Below are positions 25,949-37,803 of a stretch of DNA of 64,000 nt, in pieces. Origin of the DNA: Franzmannia qiaohouensis (GTDB taxonomy: Bacteria > Pseudomonadota > Gammaproteobacteria > Pseudomonadales > Halomonadaceae); assembly GCF_031451695.1 (NCBI RefSeq), contig NZ_JARWAM010000011.1, positions 1 through 64,000 of the forward strand, written 5' to 3'. The notes below the pieces were generated by a model that had not been told where the DNA came from, did no database searches, and saw nothing but the letters and a program-made list of their open reading frames with translations. The position numbers and the translations under genes were made by a program. Each line of letters opens with the position of its first letter. Positions within the stretch are counted from its first letter, which is position 1.

Positions 25949-25979
25949 CCTGATGCATGGCGAGATGCCGTGCATCGGG
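25949..25979 (+). other. Stem-loop in the rnc leader
   Basis: A 13-base-pair stem (25949-25961 with 25967-25979, two G-U pairs, five-base loop) stands 40 bases before the rnc start. It is followed by an AT-rich stretch. In E. coli, RNase III cleaves a hairpin in its own mRNA leader to lower expression, so this stem is a candidate for the same control. A weak intergenic terminator is the alternative. Confidence 0.5.
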
Positions 25980-26019
25980 CTATTCATTTAATCAGGTCAC
26001 AACAAAGAGCAGGAGTTTC

Positions 26020-26709
26020 GTGAGTAACCCCTTGAATGGTTTCAGCCGTCGGGTCGGCCATGCGTTCGCCGACATCGGCCTGCTGGAGCTGGCCATGACC
26101 CACCGCAGTTTTGGCGGGCAGAACAATGAGCGCCTCGAGTTTCTCGGCGACTCGATCGTCAACTTCGTGATCGCCGAGGCGCTGTTCCGGCGCTTCCCGG
26201 ATGCCCGCGAGGGGCAGCTGTCGCGGCTGCGCGCCCAGCTGGTCAAGGGCCAGACCCTGGCCGAGCTGGCGCGCGAGTTCGATCTTGGCGAGTGTCTGCG
26301 GCTCGGCTCCGGCGAGATGAAGAGCGGCGGTCACCGGCGCGACTCGATTCTCGCCGACGCCGTCGAGGCGGTGATCGGTGCCATCTACCTGGATGCCGGC
26401 ATGGACGTGGCCAAGGCCAGGGTGCTGTCGTGGTACGCCCAGCGCCTCGAGGCCATCGACCTGCAGGATACCCAGAAAGACCCCAAGACCCGGCTGCAGG
26501 AGTTTCTGCAGTCGCGGCAGTCGCCGCTGCCGCGCTATGAAGTGCTCTCGGTGGAGGGCGAGGCCCACGCCCAGACCTTCACCATCGAATGTCAGATCGA
26601 GATGCTCGAGGCCGCTACCGTCGGCGTCGGCTCGAGCCGACGCCATGCCGAGCAGCAGGCCGCCGAAAAGGCGCTGGCGCTGCTCGAACCGCGAGGAGGG
26701 CGAGCATGA
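26020..26709 (+). CDS. rnc: Ribonuclease III
   Basis: The 229-residue protein has the RNase III signature ERLEFLGDSIV, the second metal-binding region ADAVEAVIGAIYLDAG, and a C-terminal double-stranded RNA-binding domain (about 155-225, DPKTRLQEFLQ...GSSRRHAEQQAAEKAL). It processes rRNA precursors and cleaves structured RNA. GTG 26020 is chosen because CAGGAG lies six bases upstream and the length then equals the family norm. The stop overlaps the era start (ATGA). Confidence 0.95.
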   Translation: MSNPLNGFSRRVGHAFADIGLLELAMTHRSFGGQNNERLEFLGDSIVNFVIAEALFRRFPDAREGQLSRLRAQLVKGQTLAELAREFDLGECLRLGSGEMKSGGHRRDSILADAVEAVIGAIYLDAGMDVAKARVLSWYAQRLEAIDLQDTQKDPKTRLQEFLQSRQSPLPRYEVLSVEGEAHAQTFTIECQIEMLEAATVGVGSSRRHAEQQAAEKALALLEPRGGRA

Positions 26710-27605
26710 CCCAGCGCTGTGGATTCGTGGCCATCGTCGGCCGCCCCAACGTCGGCAAGTCGACGCTGATGAACCGTATCCTTGGACAGAAGATTTCCAT
26801 CACCTCGCGGCGTCCGCAGACCACGCGCCACCAGGTAATGGGCATCAAGACCGAGGGCGACGATCAGGTCATCTATGTCGATACCCCCGGCATGCACATC
26901 ATGTCCAAGGATCGCAACAAGGCGATCAACCGCTTCATGAACCAGGCTGCCAGCCAGGCGCTGCGCGACGTCGACTGCGTGGTCTTCATCGTCGACCGCA
27001 CCCGCTGGATGCCCGAAGACCAGGTGGTGCTCGACAAGCTGACCCACGTCAAGGCGCCGGTGATCCTGGCGGTCAACAAGGTCGACTGGCTGGAGGACAA
27101 GGCCAGCCTGCTGCCGTGGCTCGAGGAGGTCGGCGCCAAGCGCGACTTCGCGGCGATCCTGCCGCTGTCGGCCAAGCACGGCAGCAACGTGCCGGAACTC
27201 GAGATCGAGGTCGCCAAGCATCTGCCCGAGAGTATCCACTACTACCCCGACGACCAGGTCACCGATCGTACCCAGCGCTTCCTGGCCGCCGAGCTGGTGC
27301 GCGAGAAGGTCATGCGCCAGCTCGGCGACGAGCTGCCGTATCAGATGACGGTGGAGATCGAGGAGTTTCGCGAGACCGATCGCGTCACCCATATCAGTGC
27401 GCTGATCCTGGTCGAGCGCCAGGGCCAGAAGAAGATCCTGATCGGCGAAAACGGTGAACGCATCAAGAGCATCGGCCGCGAGGCGCGCCTCGACATGGAA
27501 CGTGCGCTGGGTGGCAAGGTGATGCTCAACCTGTGGGTCAAGGTCAAGCGCGGCTGGTCGGACGATGAACGCGCACTGAAGAGCCTGGGCTACCACCTGG
27601 ACTGA
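26706..27605 (+). CDS. era: GTPase Era
   Basis: The 299-residue protein has GRPNVGKST (G1), DTPGMH (G3), NKVDWL (G4) and a C-terminal KH RNA-binding domain with ILIGENGERIKSIGREAR. Era binds the 3' end of 16S rRNA and is needed for 30S maturation, which fits its coupling with RNase III. The ATG at 26706 overlaps the rnc stop; the upstream open frame lies inside rnc and is not coding. Confidence 0.95.
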   Translation: MTQRCGFVAIVGRPNVGKSTLMNRILGQKISITSRRPQTTRHQVMGIKTEGDDQVIYVDTPGMHIMSKDRNKAINRFMNQAASQALRDVDCVVFIVDRTRWMPEDQVVLDKLTHVKAPVILAVNKVDWLEDKASLLPWLEEVGAKRDFAAILPLSAKHGSNVPELEIEVAKHLPESIHYYPDDQVTDRTQRFLAAELVREKVMRQLGDELPYQMTVEIEEFRETDRVTHISALILVERQGQKKILIGENGERIKSIGREARLDMERALGGKVMLNLWVKVKRGWSDDERALKSLGYHLD

Positions 27606-27638
27606 GTCGCGCGCTCGCCCGGCGTTGCCCAAGGACCG

Positions 27639-28355
27639 ATGATGCAGCCCGAACCCGCCTTCCTGCTCCATAAGCGGCCGTACCGCGAGACCAGTGCGCT
27701 GGTCGATCTGCTGACGCTGGGCCATGGTCGGGTCAGGGCGGTGGCTCAGGGCGTGCAGCGACCTGGCAGCCGTGCGCGGGGGCGTCTGCAGCCGTTTGCA
27801 CCGCTGCATGTGACCTGGGTCGGCAGCGGCGAGCTCAAGCGCCTGCGGCTGATGGAGAGCACCGGCAGCGCGGCGCTGCTGGCCGGAGAAGGCCTGCTGT
27901 GCGGGCTGTATGCCAACGAGCTGCTGGCCCGGCTGTTGCCACTTGAGCTGCCGGGACGCGAGGTGTTCGCCTTCTACAGCGCCACCCTCGAGGCCCTGCC
28001 GCGGCCGGAGGCGCGCGCCGCTGCGCTGCGCGGCCTGGAACTGGCGCTGCTCGAGCTGCTCGATGCCGAACCGCTGTTCCGCGACCTGGGGGACAACCAG
28101 CTCGACCCCCAGCGTCGCTATGTCTACCGCGCCGAGGCGCGCGCCTTCGAGGCGCTGCCGGCAGGGGCCACGCAGGGGCTCGACGGTCGTACCCTGCGTC
28201 TGCTGGCCAGCGGCCAGTGGCAGGCCGCAGGGCTTGCCGGCCCCGCCAAGGCGGTGACCCGTGCGGCGCTGGCGCCGCTGTTGGGTAGCCGGCCGCTGCG
28301 CTCGCGGGAACTGATGCGTCAGCTCGCCGACAAGCGGCTGCGTCGCGAGCGGTAA
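27639..28355 (+). CDS. recO: DNA repair protein RecO
   Basis: The 238-residue protein has the RecO N-terminal OB fold (AFLLHKRPYRETSALVDLLT, GRVRAVAQGVQRPGSRARGRLQPF). A helical C-terminal half follows, with LCGLYANELLARLLP and FYSATLEALPR. RecO helps load RecA on SSB-coated gaps in the RecFOR pathway. ATGs at 27639 and 27642 are both possible. It follows era by 33 bases, as in most gammaproteobacteria. Confidence 0.9.
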   Translation: MMQPEPAFLLHKRPYRETSALVDLLTLGHGRVRAVAQGVQRPGSRARGRLQPFAPLHVTWVGSGELKRLRLMESTGSAALLAGEGLLCGLYANELLARLLPLELPGREVFAFYSATLEALPRPEARAAALRGLELALLELLDAEPLFRDLGDNQLDPQRRYVYRAEARAFEALPAGATQGLDGRTLRLLASGQWQAAGLAGPAKAVTRAALAPLLGSRPLRSRELMRQLADKRLRRER

Positions 28356-28415
28356 GCTTGAAACAGCAAGCCAACCCCTAGATTCTTACGACTCTCGACT
28401 CCTGGAGACTCCACC

Positions 28416-29207
28416 ATGCATGCGCCCCGTATCCAGCTCGGCGTCAATATCGATCATATCGCCACCCTGCGCCAGGCTCGCGGTACCCGCTACCCTGACC
28501 CTGTCCAGGCCGCCCTGCTGGCCGAAGAGGCCGGTGCCGACGGCATCACCGTTCACCTGCGCGAGGATCGCCGGCATATCCAAGAGCGCGACGTGCGGCT
28601 GCTGGCCGAGACCCTCAATACCCGCATGAACCTCGAGATGGCGGTCACCGAGGCGATGATACGTCTGGCCGAAGAGATACGCCCGGCGCACGTGTGCCTG
28701 GTGCCGGAGAAGCGCGAGGAGCTGACCACCGAGGGTGGGTTGGACGTGGTCGGCGGCTTCGAGGCGGTACAGGCCGCCTGCCGTCGGCTGGCAGCGGCAG
28801 GCTGCGAGGTGTCGCTGTTCATCGATCCCGACCCGGCCCAGATCGAGGCCGCGGTGCGCGCCGGCGCGCCGGTCATCGAGCTGCATACCGGCGCCTACGC
28901 CGAGGCTGTCGGCCAGGCGGCACGAGACGAGCACGCGAGGATCGCCGCAGCGGCCGAGATGGCCCTCGAGCTGGGGCTGACCGTCAACGCCGGGCACGGC
29001 CTGCACTACCATAACGTCGAGGCCATCGCTGCGATTGGCGGCATCCATGAGCTCAATATCGGTCATGCGATCATCGCCCGCGCGCTGTTCGTGGGGCTCA
29101 AGGAGGCGGTGGCCGAGATGAAGCGGCTGGTGATCGCCGGCCAGGAAGCCGGGCTGCTGGCGGCGCTCGAGGAGCACGACCATGACCACGACCACGAGCA
29201 TGGCTGA
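28416..29207 (+). CDS. pdxJ: Pyridoxine 5'-phosphate synthase
   Basis: The 263-residue TIM-barrel enzyme closes the pyridine ring of vitamin B6 from 1-deoxyxylulose 5-phosphate and 3-amino-2-oxopropyl phosphate. Recognisable parts are GVNIDHIATLRQARG, GITVHLREDRRHI, RMNLEMAV, LVPEKREELTTEGGLDV, ELHTGAYA and NAGHGLHYHNV. The last 12 residues (EEHDHDHDHEHG) form an acidic-histidine tail not needed for the enzyme fold, and possibly metal binding. Its place between recO and acpS is conserved. Confidence 0.95.
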   Translation: MHAPRIQLGVNIDHIATLRQARGTRYPDPVQAALLAEEAGADGITVHLREDRRHIQERDVRLLAETLNTRMNLEMAVTEAMIRLAEEIRPAHVCLVPEKREELTTEGGLDVVGGFEAVQAACRRLAAAGCEVSLFIDPDPAQIEAAVRAGAPVIELHTGAYAEAVGQAARDEHARIAAAAEMALELGLTVNAGHGLHYHNVEAIAAIGGIHELNIGHAIIARALFVGLKEAVAEMKRLVIAGQEAGLLAALEEHDHDHDHEHG

Positions 29208-29530
29208 GCCGCGATGATCCTGGGGATCGGCAACGACCTGGCGCGCATCGACCGCTTCACGGCGGGCATGGCGCGCCACGGCGAGCGCTTCGCACAGCGC
29301 CTGCTGGGGCCGAGCGAACTGGCCCGCTTTCAGCACCACCCTCAGCCGGCCGCGTTTCTCGCCAAGCGCTTCGCCGCCAAGGAGGCGTTCCTCAAGGCGC
29401 TGGGTACCGGACTGCGCCACGGCATGCGCTGGACCGAGATCGAAGTGGTCAACGACGCCCTCGGCCGGCCCTCGCTGTTACTGGCCGGGCGCGCCCGCGA
29501 GCAGGCCCAGGCCGCCGGGGTGGTGACCCT

Positions 29531-32218
<2,688 letters not shown>

Positions 32219-32275
32219 GGCCTTGGATCCGCACGGCAATCGGTGCCGGCATTATGCCACACCGTGGGGCCATCC

Positions 32276-32305
32276 CTGTCACCCACCGACGGGCATGGAT
32301 ATAAT
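32276..32305 (+). promoter_or_regulatory. Promoter of the cysM-rlmD-relA operon
   Basis: A perfect TATAAT (32300-32305) is preceded at 18 bases by CTGTCA (32276-32281, four of six to TTGACA), about 31 bases before the cysM start. Confidence 0.6.
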
Positions 32306-32336
32306 CGACGTATACCCGTTGAGAAGGACGCTTCGC

Positions 32337-33233
32337 ATGCACTTCCCCACGCTCGAGGATGTGGTCGGCAACACGCCCCTGGTGCGCCTCAAGCGCATTG
32401 CCGCAGGCCGCAACAACACCCTGCTGGCCAAGCTCGAAGGCAACAACCCGGCCGGCTCGGTGAAGGATCGCCCGGCGCTGTCGATGATTCAGCAGGCCGA
32501 GGCCCGTGGCGAGATTCATCCCGGCGACACCCTGGTCGAGGCGACGTCGGGCAATACCGGCATCGCCCTGGCCATGGCTGCGGCGATCAAGGGCTACCGC
32601 ATGACCCTGATCATGCCGGAAAGCGCCTCCAGCGAGCGCAAGCAGGCCATGGCGGCCTATGGCGCCAAGCTGATCACGGTGTCCAAGGACGCCGGCATGG
32701 AAGGCGCTCGCGACCTCGCCGACACCATGATCGCCCGCGGCGAGGGCAAGGCGCTGGATCAGTTCGCCAATCCCGACAATCCCCTGGCGCACTTCCGCAC
32801 CACCGGGCCGGAGCTGTGGCGTCAGACCGAGGGCAGCATCACCCATTTCGTCAGCTCGATGGGCACCACCGGCACCATCATGGGTGTCTCGAAGTACCTC
32901 AAGCAGCAGAACCCGGCGGTGCAGATCGTCGGCCTGCAGCCCGAGGACGGCGCCAGCATCGCCGGAATACGCCGCTGGCCGGAGGCCTACCTGCCGCGCA
33001 TCTTCGATGCCAGCCGGGTCGACCAGACGCTGGATATCGGCCAGCAGGAAGCCGAGGTGCACATGCGCCGCCTGGCCCGCGAGGAGGGTATCCTGGCCGG
33101 GGTCTCGTCGGGGGGCTCACTGGCCGGTGCGCTGCGCATCGCCGAGCAGGTCGAGAACGCGGTGATCGTGTTCATCGTCTGCGACCGCGGCGACCGCTAC
33201 CTGTCCACCGGCCTCTACGCGCCGGAGGCCTGA
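32337..33233 (+). CDS. cysM: Cysteine synthase B (O-acetylserine sulfhydrylase B)
   Basis: The 298-residue PLP enzyme makes cysteine from O-acetylserine and sulfide, or thiosulfate. The PLP lysine is in AGSVKDRPA, the substrate loop is TSGNTG, and the phosphate-binding glycines are in SSMGTTGTIMG. The GIRRWPEAYLPRIFD stretch is typical of CysM rather than CysK. It starts at the ATG at 32337 after a GAGAAGGA site; the open frame upstream is within the divergent promoter region. The stop TGA shares its A with the next ATG. Confidence 0.95.
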   Translation: MHFPTLEDVVGNTPLVRLKRIAAGRNNTLLAKLEGNNPAGSVKDRPALSMIQQAEARGEIHPGDTLVEATSGNTGIALAMAAAIKGYRMTLIMPESASSERKQAMAAYGAKLITVSKDAGMEGARDLADTMIARGEGKALDQFANPDNPLAHFRTTGPELWRQTEGSITHFVSSMGTTGTIMGVSKYLKQQNPAVQIVGLQPEDGASIAGIRRWPEAYLPRIFDASRVDQTLDIGQQEAEVHMRRLAREEGILAGVSSGGSLAGALRIAEQVENAVIVFIVCDRGDRYLSTGLYAPEA

Positions 33234-34624
33234 TGGCGATGCTCGGCAAGCGTCGCCATGGGCGCCCGGCCTCGGGCACATCGGGGCTGCGCCAGCGTGA
33301 CCCGGCGCCGGCGCGCGACATCAGCGCCGCCGATGATAGCCTGCTGATCGAGCGCCTGGCCCACGACGGCCGCGGCGTGGCCCATCGCGCCAATGGCAAG
33401 GCAGTCTTCGTCGACCGCGCGCTGCCCGGTGAGCGGCTCATGGCGGCGGTGCATCGCCAGCGCAAGCGCTATGACGAAGCCCATGTGCGTGAGCTGCTCG
33501 AGACCTCTCCGCGGCGCGTTGCGCCGCCCTGCCCGCACTTCGGCCAGTGCGGCGGCTGCGACCTGCAGCACCTTGACGAAGCCGGCCAGCGCGAGCACAA
33601 GCTGGCGGTGCTCGGCGAGCACCTGGCGCGTGAGGGGCTGAGCCTGCCGGCGAACAGCGCGCTACTCGCCGCCCACGGCCACGGCTATCGGCGGCGGGCG
33701 CGACTCGGTGTCAAGGTCGACGCCCAGGGTGCCATCCACCTAGGATTCCGCACCAAGGGCAGCCACCACCTGCTCGATATCGAGCAGTGCACCATTCTGG
33801 TGCCGCGACTGGCGGCGCTGCTGGCACCGCTGCACCGCCAGCTGGCGGCCCTGGAAGCGCCGCGCCATGTCGGCCACATCGAACTCATCGACAGCGACGC
33901 GGGGGCTACCCTGGTGGTGCGTCAGCTGCGCGAGCAGGCCGGCGACCGCGTGCGCTGGCAGGCCTTTGCCGACGACCAGGGCGTCAGCCTGGCGTGGTGG
34001 CTGGGGCGCGACGAGGCGCGGCTGGAGTGGCTCACCCCAGCACCCGATCTGCGCTACCGTGTCACTGCCGATGGGCGCAGCCTGACGTTCGGGTTCGCGC
34101 CCGGCGACTTCGTGCAGGTCAATGCCACGGTCAACCAGCGCCTGATCGATACCGCGCTGGCATGGCTCGCGCCCGATACCGCGGCTCGCATCCTCGACCT
34201 CTACGCCGGGGTGGGAAACCTGAGCCTGGCGCTGGCCGGCCGCGGCGGCGAGGTGCTGGGCGTGGAGGGCAACCCGGCGATGGTCGAACGCCTCGCCGCC
34301 AACGCCCGGCGCAATGATCTCGACAACGTCGAGGCGCGCCAGGCCGACCTCACCCAGCCCGCCGCGGTGCGCGAGGTGCTGGCCTGGGCGCCGAGCCTGG
34401 TGCTGCTCGACCCGCCCCGCGAGGGCGCCGAAGTGGCCTGCGCGCAGCTGGCGACGAGCGCGGTGCCACAGCTGCTGTATATCGCCTGCGACCCGGCCAC
34501 CCTGGCGCGGGATGCGGCACGCCTCGTGCAAGGCGGTTATCGAATACGTCGCGCGGCCGTGGCCGACATGTTCGCGCAGACCGCTCATCTGGAAGCCATG
34601 CTGCTGTTCGAACGCGGCGGATGA
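33233..34624 (+). CDS. rlmD: 23S rRNA (uracil-1939-C5)-methyltransferase
   Basis: The 463-residue enzyme (formerly RumA) methylates U1939 of 23S rRNA. It has an N-terminal TRAM domain (IERLAHDGRGVAHRANGKAVFVDRALPGE) and a 4Fe-4S cluster site made by CPHFGQCGGC and the later EQC. The SAM-binding Rossmann fold contains DLYAGVGNLSL, and the catalytic Cys is in YIACDPATLARD. It overlaps the cysM stop by one base, so the two are coupled. Confidence 0.93.
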   Translation: MAMLGKRRHGRPASGTSGLRQRDPAPARDISAADDSLLIERLAHDGRGVAHRANGKAVFVDRALPGERLMAAVHRQRKRYDEAHVRELLETSPRRVAPPCPHFGQCGGCDLQHLDEAGQREHKLAVLGEHLAREGLSLPANSALLAAHGHGYRRRARLGVKVDAQGAIHLGFRTKGSHHLLDIEQCTILVPRLAALLAPLHRQLAALEAPRHVGHIELIDSDAGATLVVRQLREQAGDRVRWQAFADDQGVSLAWWLGRDEARLEWLTPAPDLRYRVTADGRSLTFGFAPGDFVQVNATVNQRLIDTALAWLAPDTAARILDLYAGVGNLSLALAGRGGEVLGVEGNPAMVERLAANARRNDLDNVEARQADLTQPAAVREVLAWAPSLVLLDPPREGAEVACAQLATSAVPQLLYIACDPATLARDAARLVQGGYRIRRAAVADMFAQTAHLEAMLLFERGG

Positions 34625-34651
34625 GCCACCCAACGAGAGGAACGCAACCCC

Positions 34652-36931
34652 ATGGTTAAGGTGCGTGAAGACCAGCCGCTGACCGCCGACGGGGCGGTCA
34701 ACATACAACAATGGCTGGCACGCCTGCAGGAGGACGTCAGCCTGCGTGACGAGGACGAGATGCGCGAGGCCTGCGAGCTCGCCGATCATCTTGCGCGGCA
34801 CGCCGAACGTCCCCACAAGGCGTGGCTGGCCGACGGCTCGAGCTTTCGCATGGGCCTGGAGATGGCCGATATTCTCGGCGAACTAAAGCTCGACCAGGAG
34901 ACGCTGGAAGCGGCCGTGCTGTACCGCGCGGTACGCGAGGGGCTGCTCGGCATCGAGGCGGTAGCCAAGCGCTTCGGCGGCGAAGTGGCCGGGCTGATCG
35001 ACGGCGTGCTGCAGATGGCGGCGATCAGCCATCAGACGCCGAGCCACGGCATGACCCAGCACGACCAGCAGGACAACCTGCGCAAGATGCTGGTGACCAT
35101 GATCGACGACGTGCGCGTGGCGCTGATCAAGATCGCCGAGCGCACCTGTGCGCTGCGCCAGGTCAAGGACGCCACCCGCGACAAGCGCCTGCGGGTGGCC
35201 CGCGAGGTGTTCGACATCTATGCGCCGCTGGCCCACCGGCTGGGCATCGGCCACCTCAAGTGGGAGCTCGAGGACCTCTCCTTCCGCTACCTCCACGAGG
35301 ACGACTACAAGTCGATCGCCAAGCAGTTGGCCGAGAAGCGCCTCGACCGCGACCGCTATATCCACGAGGTGGTCGAGACCCTCGAGGGGCTGCTCGAAGC
35401 CCAGGGCATCCCGCGCAGCCAGGTCGACGGCCGCGCCAAGCACATCTATTCGATCTGGCGCAAGATGAAGCGCAAGCGCATCGATTTCTCGCAGGTCTAT
35501 GACGTGCGCGCGGTGCGTATCCTGGTGCCCGAGGTGGCCGACTGCTACACCGCGCTGGGCATCGTCCACTCGCGCTGGCACCACGTACCCAACGAGTTCG
35601 ACGACTATATCGCCAACCCCAAGAAGAACGGCTACCAGTCGCTGCACACCGCGGTGCTGGGGCCCGAGAACAAGGTGCTGGAGATCCAGATTCGCACCTT
35701 TGCCATGCACGAGGAGGCCGAGCTCGGCGTGTGTGCCCACTGGCGCTACAAGGGCCACGACACCAAGGCCAAGAGCTCGAGCTACGAAGAGAAGATCGCC
35801 TGGCTGCGCCAGGTGCTCGAGTGGCAGGACGAGGTCGGCGACTTTGGCGATCTGCGCGAGGGGCTGAACAGCGACGTGGCCCCGGACCGTATCTATGTGT
35901 TCACCCCCGACGGCCACGTCATCGACCTGCCCAAGGTCGCCACGCCCATCGACTTCGCCTACCGCGTGCATACCGAGATCGGCCATCGCTGTCGCGGCGC
36001 CAAGGTCAATGGGCGCATCGTGCCGCTTACCTACAAGCTCAAGACCGGCCAGCAGGTCGAGATCCTCACCGCCACCAAGGGCGGCCCGAGTCGCGACTGG
36101 ATCAATCCTTCGCTGGGCTTCGTGCGCACCTCCCGGGCGCGGGCCAAGATCCAGGCCTGGTTCAAGCAGCAGGCGCGCAGCCAGAACCTCGAAGAGGGCA
36201 AGGCGCTGTTCGACAAGGAGATGAAGCGCCTCGATGTCGAGGACATGGATCTCCTCACCCTGGCGCGCAAGGTCAACTACACCAGCGTCGAGGACATGTA
36301 CGCCGCCCTCGGCGCCGGCGACCTGCGCATCGGCCAGGTGCTGCACCAGGCCCAGCAACTGTTCGGCGAGTCGGATGACCAGGAGCAGCTCGATCGGCTG
36401 CTGGCCAAGCCGCGCCGCGGGCCGGCCAAGGGCGACGCTGATGCGATCACCGTGCTCGGGGTCGGCAACCTCAAGACCAGCATGGCCAACTGCTGCCACC
36501 CGGTACCCGGCGAGGCGATCGTCGGCTTCATCACCCAGGGGCGCGGGGTCACCGTGCACCGCCAGGACTGCCCCAATATCCTGCAGCTGCGCCTCGACGA
36601 GCCGCAGCGGGTGATCGAGGTGGAGTGGGGCGAGCGCTCGCGTACGCAATATCCGGTGGACATCGAGATCGAGGCCTGGGACCGCTCCGGGCTGCTGCGC
36701 GACGTCACCGGGGTGCTCAGCAACGACCGCGTCAACGTGCTGTCGGTCAACACCCTGACCAACCAGGAAGACGGCATCGCGCGGATGTCGATTACCGTCG
36801 AGGTCGACGGCCTGGAAACCCTGGGGCGGCTGTTCTCGCGCATTCAGCAACTGCCCAACGTGATCGACGTCAAGCGCCTGCGCAGCGGCGCCAAGCCGCG
36901 CCACGGTCGCCAGCGGAGGCCCCAGCCATGA
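34652..36931 (+). CDS. relA: (p)ppGpp synthetase RelA
   Basis: The 759-residue stringent-response enzyme makes (p)ppGpp from GTP or GDP when uncharged tRNA enters the ribosome. The hydrolase domain is degenerate: the metal-binding HD of SpoT is absent around RFGGEVAGLIDGV, so this is a monofunctional synthetase. The synthetase domain has YDVRAVRIL, EFDDYIANPKKNGYQSLHT and the EFDD motif typical of RelA. TGS (RIYVFTPDGHVIDLP), a CCHPVPGEAI zinc-finger region and a C-terminal ACT domain follow. The stop overlaps mazG (ATGA). Confidence 0.95.
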   Translation: MVKVREDQPLTADGAVNIQQWLARLQEDVSLRDEDEMREACELADHLARHAERPHKAWLADGSSFRMGLEMADILGELKLDQETLEAAVLYRAVREGLLGIEAVAKRFGGEVAGLIDGVLQMAAISHQTPSHGMTQHDQQDNLRKMLVTMIDDVRVALIKIAERTCALRQVKDATRDKRLRVAREVFDIYAPLAHRLGIGHLKWELEDLSFRYLHEDDYKSIAKQLAEKRLDRDRYIHEVVETLEGLLEAQGIPRSQVDGRAKHIYSIWRKMKRKRIDFSQVYDVRAVRILVPEVADCYTALGIVHSRWHHVPNEFDDYIANPKKNGYQSLHTAVLGPENKVLEIQIRTFAMHEEAELGVCAHWRYKGHDTKAKSSSYEEKIAWLRQVLEWQDEVGDFGDLREGLNSDVAPDRIYVFTPDGHVIDLPKVATPIDFAYRVHTEIGHRCRGAKVNGRIVPLTYKLKTGQQVEILTATKGGPSRDWINPSLGFVRTSRARAKIQAWFKQQARSQNLEEGKALFDKEMKRLDVEDMDLLTLARKVNYTSVEDMYAALGAGDLRIGQVLHQAQQLFGESDDQEQLDRLLAKPRRGPAKGDADAITVLGVGNLKTSMANCCHPVPGEAIVGFITQGRGVTVHRQDCPNILQLRLDEPQRVIEVEWGERSRTQYPVDIEIEAWDRSGLLRDVTGVLSNDRVNVLSVNTLTNQEDGIARMSITVEVDGLETLGRLFSRIQQLPNVIDVKRLRSGAKPRHGRQRRPQP

Positions 36932-37803
36932 GCCAGCCACGCCATGACCTCGACGACCTGCTGAACCTGATGGCGGTGCTGCGCGATCCGCAGCAGGGCT
37001 GTCCCTGGGACCTCCAGCAGGACTGGGACAGCATCGTGCCGCACACCCTGGAAGAGGCCTACGAGGTGGCCGACGCCATCGAGCGGCGCGCCTTCGACGA
37101 GCTGCCCGGCGAACTCGGCGACCTGCTGTTCCAGGTGGTCTACTACGCCCGCTTCGGCGCCGAGGAGGGGCGTTTCGACTTCCACGACGTGGTGCATACC
37201 CTTACCGCCAAGATGCTGCAGCGGCATCCCCACGTGTTCCCCGACGGCAGCCTGGCATCGCGGCGCCCGCCCGGGGTGAGCGCCGAGCAGGTCCAGACCC
37301 GCCAGGTCAACAGCCGCTGGGAGTCGCTCAAGGCCGAGGAGCGCGCCGCCCGCGCCGATGGCGAGGCAGGCGTCTCGGTGCTCGACGACGTGCCGCGCAC
37401 GCTGCCGGCGCTGTCGCGGGCCGCCAAGCTCTCCAAGCGCGCCGCACGGGTCGGCTTCGACTGGCCCGACAGCCGCGGCGTGATCGACAAGATTCGCGAG
37501 GAGCTGGCCGAGGTCGAGGCGGCGCTTGACGCCGGCGACCGCGACCACGCCGCCGAAGAGGTCGGCGACCTGCTGTTTGCGGTGACCAATCTGGCGCGTA
37601 CGCTGAAGGCCGACCCCGAGCAGTGCCTGCGTGCCACCAATGCCAAGTTCGAGCGGCGCTTTCGCCACGTCGAGTCGGCGCTGGCCGCGCGCGGACAGCA
37701 GCCGTCGTCGGTAACCCTCGACGAGATGGAGGCGCACTGGCAAGACGCCAAGCGCCGCGAAGCCACCCATGAATGCCACCAGGAGGGCGCTGCCCATGAG
37801 TGA
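36928..37803 (+). CDS. mazG: Nucleoside triphosphate pyrophosphohydrolase MazG
   Basis: The 291-residue protein hydrolyses NTPs and dNTPs to monophosphates and, in E. coli, lowers ppGpp, which fits its coupling to relA. It has two MazG helical modules. The first carries LRDPQQGCPWDLQQ, HTLEEAYEVADAIE and ELGDLLFQVVYYA; the second carries IREELAEVEAAL and EEVGDLLFAVTNLAR. EExxE-type metal sites are intact. It overlaps relA at the start and ppc at the end. Confidence 0.93.
   Translation: MSQPRHDLDDLLNLMAVLRDPQQGCPWDLQQDWDSIVPHTLEEAYEVADAIERRAFDELPGELGDLLFQVVYYARFGAEEGRFDFHDVVHTLTAKMLQRHPHVFPDGSLASRRPPGVSAEQVQTRQVNSRWESLKAEERAARADGEAGVSVLDDVPRTLPALSRAAKLSKRAARVGFDWPDSRGVIDKIREELAEVEAALDAGDRDHAAEEVGDLLFAVTNLARTLKADPEQCLRATNAKFERRFRHVESALAARGQQPSSVTLDEMEAHWQDAKRREATHECHQEGAAHE

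Noticed and set aside
25919..26019. DUF4845 gene between lepB and rnc
   Set aside because: It is expected from Pseudomonas gene order, but only about 100 bases are present and they hold a stem-loop, not a coding region.
32243..33232. Open frame extending rlmD upstream through cysM
   Set aside because: It lies in another frame inside cysM; the TRAM domain and the TGATG overlap place the rlmD start at 33233.
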